Made by a program: the position numbers and the translations under genes. From the NCBI GenBank assembly GCA_964425005.1, contig CAYRKT010000084.1, positions 1 to 7,205 of the forward strand: 7,205 nucleotides of DNA, read 5' to 3'. Below are positions 4,329-7,205 of the stretch, in pieces; positions within the stretch are counted from its first letter, which is position 1; each line of letters opens with the position of its first letter. The DNA comes from CAYRKT01 sp964425005 (GTDB lineage Bacteria; Synergistota; Synergistia; CAYRKT01). The notes beneath the pieces were generated by a model. It worked only from the letters and a program-made list of their open reading frames with translations, was not told the origin of the DNA and searched no databases.

Positions 4329-5621
4329 ATGGGGGAGAGGTACGAGGCGATGTCGAGGCTTCTTTCGAGGATAAGGGACGTCGACGAGGCGCTCGCGGAG
4401 CGCATAAGGAGGATGTGCGAGCTCAAGGCGGTGGACGGGAGGACGGTGATAGTCTGCCCCAACGAGTTCGTCAGGGCCGAGGTCAAGAGGGGGCTCGACG
4501 AGATCGCCCTATCGCACGCCCAGCTGCGCGAGGAGCTGGAGAGGGTGAGCGTGGAGGTGGACGGGTCGGTCCAGCCGGCGGAGCCGCCCAGGCCTCCCAT
4601 CCCGTCGGGCCTGCACGGGCTCAACCCCGACTACACCTTCGAGACCTTCGTGGTGGGACCCAACAACCGCATGGCCCACGCGGCCAGCCTCGCGGTGGCG
4701 GAGAAGCCGGGACAGTCCTACAACCCCCTCTTCATATGGGGTGGGGTGGGTTTGGGGAAGACCCACCTAATGCACGCCATAGGGCACGAGGTGAGCAGGC
4801 GGACGCCGGGGGCCAGGGTGGTCTACGTCTCCTCGGAGAAGTTCACCAACGAGCTGATAGTCTCCATCCAGAAGAACACCACCCACGAGTTCAAGCAGAG
4901 GTACAGGAACGTGGACGTGCTCCTCATAGACGACATCCAGTTCCTGGCCGGCAAGGAGAGCACCCAGGAGGAGTTCTTCCACACCTTCAACACCCTCTAC
5001 GACTCCAAGAAGCAGATAGTCATAAGCTCCGATCGCCCACCCAAGGAGATAGAGCAGGTGGAGGAGAGGCTGGTCTCCCGCTTCGCCTGGGGGATAGTGG
5101 CGGACATCAAGCCGCCGGACCTGGAGACCCGCATAGCCATCCTCAGGAAGAAGAGCGAGATGAAGGGGGTATCGGTCCCGGAGGAGGTCATCTTCTTCCT
5201 GGCCCAGAACATAGACAGCAACATCAGGGAGCTGGAGGGGGCCCTGAACAAGGTTATGATGTACTCCCAGCTGATGGGGAGGCCCATATCCCTGGAGGTG
5301 GTCAGGGAGGAGCTCGCCGGGATCGTGAAGCCCAGGAGCGAGCCCACCATAGAGCTCATCCAGTCGCTGGTGGCGGAGGAGATGGGGATAAAGCGGGAGG
5401 AGATGCTGAGCGAGAGGAGGAACGCGCCCCTGGCCCTGGCCAGGCAGATAGCCATGTACCTGTCCAGGACCGTCCTCAAGGCCAGCCTCCAGGAGATAGG
5501 TGAGGCCTTCGGGAAGAAGGACCACACCACCGTAATCCACGCCTGCAGGAAGATAGAGGAGGCCCTGTCCTCCGACCACCAGGTGAGGTCGATCGTGGAA
5601 AGGGTGAGGAGGAGGCTGTGA
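4329..5621 (+). CDS. dnaA: Chromosomal replication initiator protein DnaA
   Basis: AAA+ ATPase that binds DnaA boxes, opens the origin and helps load the replicative helicase. Residues 1-75 are a reduced domain I: the C-terminal half is recognisable (DGRTVIVCPNEFVRAEVK), but the front is short and lacks the usual Trp. The linker (domain II) is only about 20 residues, Pro-rich (EPPRPPIP). Domain III starts near NPDYTFETFVVG (99-110). Walker A is GGVGLGKT 138-145, Walker B LLIDDI 198-203, sensor 1 ISSDRPP 232-238, arginine-finger box RLVSRF with R247 and R251, and sensor 2 NIRELEG with R300. Domain IV (about 335-430) carries the DNA-binding signature IGEAFGKKDHTTVIHA (390-405). The 430 residues are slightly below the usual 440-470. 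ATG start with AGGAG 8 bases upstream. DnaA boxes flank it on both sides. Essentially certain. Confidence 0.98.
   Translation: MGERYEAMSRLLSRIRDVDEALAERIRRMCELKAVDGRTVIVCPNEFVRAEVKRGLDEIALSHAQLREELERVSVEVDGSVQPAEPPRPPIPSGLHGLNPDYTFETFVVGPNNRMAHAASLAVAEKPGQSYNPLFIWGGVGLGKTHLMHAIGHEVSRRTPGARVVYVSSEKFTNELIVSIQKNTTHEFKQRYRNVDVLLIDDIQFLAGKESTQEEFFHTFNTLYDSKKQIVISSDRPPKEIEQVEERLVSRFAWGIVADIKPPDLETRIAILRKKSEMKGVSVPEEVIFFLAQNIDSNIRELEGALNKVMMYSQLMGRPISLEVVREELAGIVKPRSEPTIELIQSLVAEEMGIKREEMLSERRNAPLALARQIAMYLSRTVLKASLQEIGEAFGKKDHTTVIHACRKIEEALSSDHQVRSIVERVRRRL
5594..5602 (-). promoter_or_regulatory. DnaA-box-like site inside the end of dnaA (CTTTCCACG)
   Basis: CGTGGAAAG on the plus strand. The same nine bases recur in opposite orientation at 5731-5739. 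It lies in coding sequence and has two or three mismatches to the consensus, so it may be chance, but it extends the downstream cluster. Confidence 0.3.
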
Positions 5622-5626
5622 GGGGA

Positions 5627-5635
5627 TGTGGAAAA
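5627..5635 (-). promoter_or_regulatory. DnaA box (TTTTCCACA)
   Basis: TGTGGAAAA on the plus strand, one mismatch to the consensus, five bases after the dnaA stop codon. Confidence 0.65.
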
Positions 5636-5676
5636 GGGCGAACGGCGCGGGCCGAAACCCCAGACGGCGCCTGAAC

Positions 5677-5719
5677 CCCTGTGGAAAAGCAGGCCGAGGG
5701 ATGGGCCCTTTCCACAGGG
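5677..5719. repeat. 11-base inverted repeat built on two DnaA boxes
   Basis: CCCTGTGGAAA (5677-5687) and TTTCCACAGGG (5709-5719) are perfect reverse complements separated by 21 bases. Each arm contains a DnaA box (5680-5688 minus and 5708-5716 plus), but the match extends 3 bases beyond them. In RNA this would be an 11-pair stem with a 21-base loop in the dnaA-dnaN transcript. There is no U-run after it, so it is not a normal terminator. Confidence 0.6.
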
Positions 5720-5730
5720 AGCTCGAGGTC

Positions 5731-5739
5731 CTTTCCACG
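5731..5739 (+). promoter_or_regulatory. Weak DnaA box (CTTTCCACG)
   Basis: It matches the neighbouring box CTTTCCACA at 5708 in 8 of 9 positions and points the same way, 23 bases further on. Confidence 0.4.
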
Positions 5740-5785
5740 GGCAGGAGCGTAGCGCTGGAGCCGACTCCCTGCGCCACCGCCCGGG

Positions 5786-5794
5786 TTTTCCACA
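5786..5794 (+). promoter_or_regulatory. DnaA box (TTTTCCACA)
   Basis: One mismatch to the consensus. It is the last good box before the AT-rich repeats, so the closest DnaA site to the candidate unwinding segment. Confidence 0.65.
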
Positions 5795-5818
5795 GGTCCA
5801 TCTACGTCACCATCTGGT

Positions 5819-5850
5819 CTAAGGACTTCTTAAGGCTTAAGGAGAAATAG
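5819..5850. repeat. AT-rich TAAGG repeats, candidate unwinding segment
   Basis: CTTAAGG occurs twice in tandem (5829-5835, 5836-5842), preceded by a related CTAAGG at 5819-5824. Together they are the most AT-rich stretch of the dnaA-dnaN spacer, 25 bases after a DnaA box. The last copy also forms TTAAGGAG, a strong ribosome-binding sequence. Its role as a DNA unwinding element is inferred from position and composition. Confidence 0.4.
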
Positions 5851-5852
5851 AG

Positions 5853-5915
5853 GTGAAAGGGAGGAAGAAGGTGGAAAAGTCCTCGGGAGGGATGGAAGTT
5901 GAAGGTTTCCTTTGA
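5853..5915 (+). CDS. Possible 20-residue leader peptide overlapping the dnaN start
   Basis: A GTG at 5853 lies 8 bases after TTAAGGAG and opens a frame of 20 codons ending TGA at 5913-5915, 15 bases inside dnaN in another frame. The predicted peptide begins VKGRKKVEKSSGG. A strong ribosome site here, well before the dnaN one, is otherwise unexplained. The peptide is short and has no recognisable family, so this may be fortuitous. Confidence 0.2.
   Translation: MKGRKKVEKSSGGMEVEGFL
5870..5878 (-). promoter_or_regulatory. Weak DnaA box (TTTTCCACC)
   Basis: GGTGGAAAA on the plus strand differs from the local TTTTCCACA type only at the last base. It lies 21 bases before the dnaN start. Confidence 0.35.
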
Positions 5916-7017
5916 CGTCCAGGAGTTCGCCAGGGGTTGGAGGACCGTGGAGAGGGGGACCTCCCACAAGAGCAGCCTGACCGCCGTCGGAGGGGTCAAG
6001 GTGCTGGCCTCCGGAAACCAGGTCTCCCTGTGGGCCACCGACCTGAAGGTCTACATGAGGTTCTCCATGCCCTCCTCGGCCTTCCAGGTGGAGGAGGAGG
6101 GGGCCTGCGTGATCCCGGTCTCCTCCATGGGCGACATGGTGAGGAAGCTCAGCGGCTCCTCCATGACGGTCGAGGCCGGCCCCTCCGGGGGGGTGCTCCG
6201 GTGCGGCAGGTTGACCTACCGCTTCCCCCTCTACTCCCTGGAGGAGTTCCCCTCCTTCCCACAGGCGGCTCCTGGGGATCCCTCCTTCTCCGTCTCCTCC
6301 TCCGAGCTGGACGAAGCCCTGGAGGAGGGGACCTTCGCCGGGTCCCAGTCGGAGGAGTTCCCACCCTACCTGTCCTCCGCCCTCTTCTCCGTCCAGGAGG
6401 GGTCTCTCTCGATCGTCTCCACCGACGGCAAACGCCTGGCGGTCAGGAAGCTCGGGGTGGGGGAGGCCCAGCGGGTGGATCGCCTTCTCCCCATAAGGGG
6501 GCTCATGGAGGTGAGGAGGGCCCTCCAGGGCAGGGACGAGGATGAGCCGGTGCTGGTAAGGCTCGGCGAAGCCTGCTCCTTCTTCGAGACGGAGGACCTG
6601 ACCCTGTGCCTCAGGAACGTGGACGCTAAGTTCCCGGACTACCAGAAGGTCATACCCAGCGGCGGCACCACCGTCATGGAGTGCCCCCTGGAGGAGCTCA
6701 GGTCCGCCCTCGAGAGGGTCGAGGTGCTCGCCAGGAGGTCCAGCAAGGTGGTGGTCATGAGGCTCTCGCCCGGCGGGGGACTCACCCTGGAGTGCAGGGT
6801 GGAGGGGATGGGCGAAACGGTGGAGGAGCTGGAGGCGGACGTGGACGGCGAGCCCCTGAGGGTGGGCTTCAACGTCTCCTACCTCCTGGACCCCATGAAG
6901 GTGCTCTCCTCCTCCTCCGTGAGGATGACCTTCAGGGGCAGCAGGGAGCAGATGGTCCTCCAGGTCCCCGGGAGGGACGACTTCCTCTACGTCCTCATGC
7001 CCGTCTCCATGGACTAG
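5899..7017 (+). CDS. dnaN: DNA polymerase III beta subunit (sliding clamp)
   Basis: Ring-shaped homodimer that holds the replicative polymerase on DNA. The 372 residues match the family, with three repeated clamp domains at about 1-122, 128-245 and 250-372. Recognisable family stretches are LASGNQVSLWATDLKVYM (36-53), FPPYLSSALFSV followed by LSIVSTDGKRLAVRK (154-184), KFPDYQKVIP (244-253), GFNVSYLLDPMKVL (323-336) and the C-terminal YVLMPVSMD, the equivalent of the 'YxxMPx' end that lines the partner-binding cleft. Start TTG at 5899 has GGAGG 8 bases upstream and gives the usual MKVSF-type N-terminus; the ATG at 5892 is in another frame. It follows dnaA after a 277-base spacer rich in DnaA boxes, and the RecF-like gene begins 12 bases after its stop. 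Very sure. Confidence 0.96.
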   Translation: MKVSFDVQEFARGWRTVERGTSHKSSLTAVGGVKVLASGNQVSLWATDLKVYMRFSMPSSAFQVEEEGACVIPVSSMGDMVRKLSGSSMTVEAGPSGGVLRCGRLTYRFPLYSLEEFPSFPQAAPGDPSFSVSSSELDEALEEGTFAGSQSEEFPPYLSSALFSVQEGSLSIVSTDGKRLAVRKLGVGEAQRVDRLLPIRGLMEVRRALQGRDEDEPVLVRLGEACSFFETEDLTLCLRNVDAKFPDYQKVIPSGGTTVMECPLEELRSALERVEVLARRSSKVVVMRLSPGGGLTLECRVEGMGETVEELEADVDGEPLRVGFNVSYLLDPMKVLSSSSVRMTFRGSREQMVLQVPGRDDFLYVLMPVSMD

Positions 7018-7029
7018 GTGGGCCGGGCC

Positions 7030-7205
7030 ATGTGGGCCAGGGCCTTGGCCCTTAGATCCTTCGGCTGCTTCTCCTCCGCCTCCTTCTCCTTCGAGCCCGG
7101 GGTCAACCTGGTGTGCGGGCCCAACGGATCCGGTAAGACCACCCTGCTCAGCGCCCTGGTGGTGTGCTCCGGCAGGAGGCCGAGGGGAGGTGGGCTCTCC
7201 AGGTT
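7030..7205 (+). CDS. recF: RecF-like ATPase, N-terminal 58 codons (cut by window edge)
   Basis: The visible part begins MWARALALRSFGCFSSASF and contains FEPGVNLVCGPNGSGKTTLLSAL, with Walker A GPNGSGKT at about 30-37. RecF is an SMC-like ATPase that loads RecA at gaps, and recF normally follows dnaN, so position is the main argument. The layout (short strand, 'F' motif, FxPGVN, Walker A, LL.AL) fits RecF. The Walker A, though, is GPNGSGKTT instead of the common GxNxxGKTNLLEAI, and the usual 'FRNY' is FGCF, so a divergent RecF or another SMC-like protein is possible. The ATG start has AGGTGG, overlapping the dnaN stop, 8 bases upstream; an in-frame GTG at 7018 directly after that stop lacks a ribosome site. 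Probably co-transcribed with dnaN. Confidence 0.6.
   Translation, partial: MWARALALRSFGCFSSASFSFEPGVNLVCGPNGSGKTTLLSALVVCSGRRPRGGGLSR

Larger units (their letters stand above)
5622..5898. other. Downstream part of the replication origin (dnaA-dnaN spacer)
   Basis: This 277-base non-coding stretch contains four TTTCCACA-core DnaA boxes (5627-5635 minus, 5680-5688 minus, 5708-5716 plus, 5786-5794 plus) and two weaker ones (5731-5739 plus, 5870-5878 minus). An AT-rich segment of TAAGG repeats (5819-5850) precedes dnaN. A DnaA-box-rich dnaA-dnaN spacer holding the unwinding site is known from Bacillus subtilis. An open frame at 5626-5850 has no recognisable product and is full of these sites, so I regard the stretch as origin DNA. 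No clear dnaN promoter was found; dnaN is probably read through from dnaA. Confidence 0.8.

Noticed and set aside
5677..5719. Rho-independent terminator after dnaA
   Set aside because: The stem is there but the loop is 21 bases and no T-run follows the second arm.
4767..5801. 344-codon open frame on the minus strand over dnaA
   Set aside because: It is antisense to an unmistakable dnaA, its product is low-complexity (runs of Leu, Gly, Tyr) and matches no family; GC-rich DNA gives such frames by codon bias.
5626..5850. 74-codon frame between dnaA and dnaN
   Set aside because: It contains five DnaA boxes or box-like sites and the AT-rich repeats, with no family resemblance; origin DNA explains it better.
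5795..5850. DnaA-trio (repeated TAG-type triplets) next to the last DnaA box
   Set aside because: I looked on both strands for three or more consecutive trios with the expected GC-rich lead-in and did not find a convincing series; isolated TAG or TAA triplets are not enough.
7018..7020. GTG immediately after the dnaN stop as the recF start
   Set aside because: In frame, but with no ribosome site at proper distance, whereas ATG at 7030 has AGGTGG 8 bases upstream.
1..7205. tRNA, rRNA, CRISPR array or insertion sequence
   Set aside because: No cloverleaf, no regularly spaced long repeats, no transposase and no terminal inverted repeats were seen anywhere in the window.

Overview
The window spans a bacterial chromosome replication origin. 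It carries dnaA, dnaN and the start of a recF-like gene in the usual origin order. Two clusters of DnaA boxes flank dnaA, one on each side. High GC, heavy use of AGG for arginine and ATA for isoleucine, frequent TTG/GTG starts and strong purine-rich Shine-Dalgarno sites suggest a thermophilic, GC-rich, non-proteobacterial organism. From memory the whole resembles the Synergistota (a Thermanaerovibrio-like genome). That placement is an inference and was not tested by any search.

Layout. At 1-1926 (minus strand) lies a tightly packed operon: folB (dihydroneopterin aldolase), pgi (glucose-6-phosphate isomerase) and the first 70 codons of a D-2-hydroxyacid dehydrogenase-like gene. At 1927-2007 is a short AT-rich divergent promoter region. 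At 2008-3114 (plus) is an HD-GYP protein, the family that hydrolyses cyclic di-GMP. At 3111-4028 (minus) is a degenerate receiver plus GGDEF protein, the family that makes cyclic di-GMP; these two genes converge and share their stop codons. At 4029-4328 is the upstream part of oriC with DnaA boxes and the dnaA promoter. At 4329-5621 is dnaA. At 5622-5898 is the dnaA-dnaN spacer with a second DnaA-box cluster, an 11-bp inverted repeat and an AT-rich tandem repeat. At 5899-7017 is dnaN, and from 7030 to the window end is the 5' part of a RecF-like ATPase.

How it fits together. DnaA should bind the boxes on both sides of its own gene to start replication, and one perfect box overlaps the -35 of the dnaA promoter, which points to autorepression. 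DnaN is the sliding clamp loaded at the new forks. The opposed cyclic di-GMP genes sit directly beside the origin, and a perfect DnaA box lies in the probable promoter of the GGDEF gene, so this signalling pair may respond to replication timing or copy number. The folB-pgi operon is metabolic housekeeping. No mobile element, CRISPR array, tRNA or rRNA was seen. The less ordinary content is the origin architecture, the cyclic di-GMP pair and several substituted key residues.
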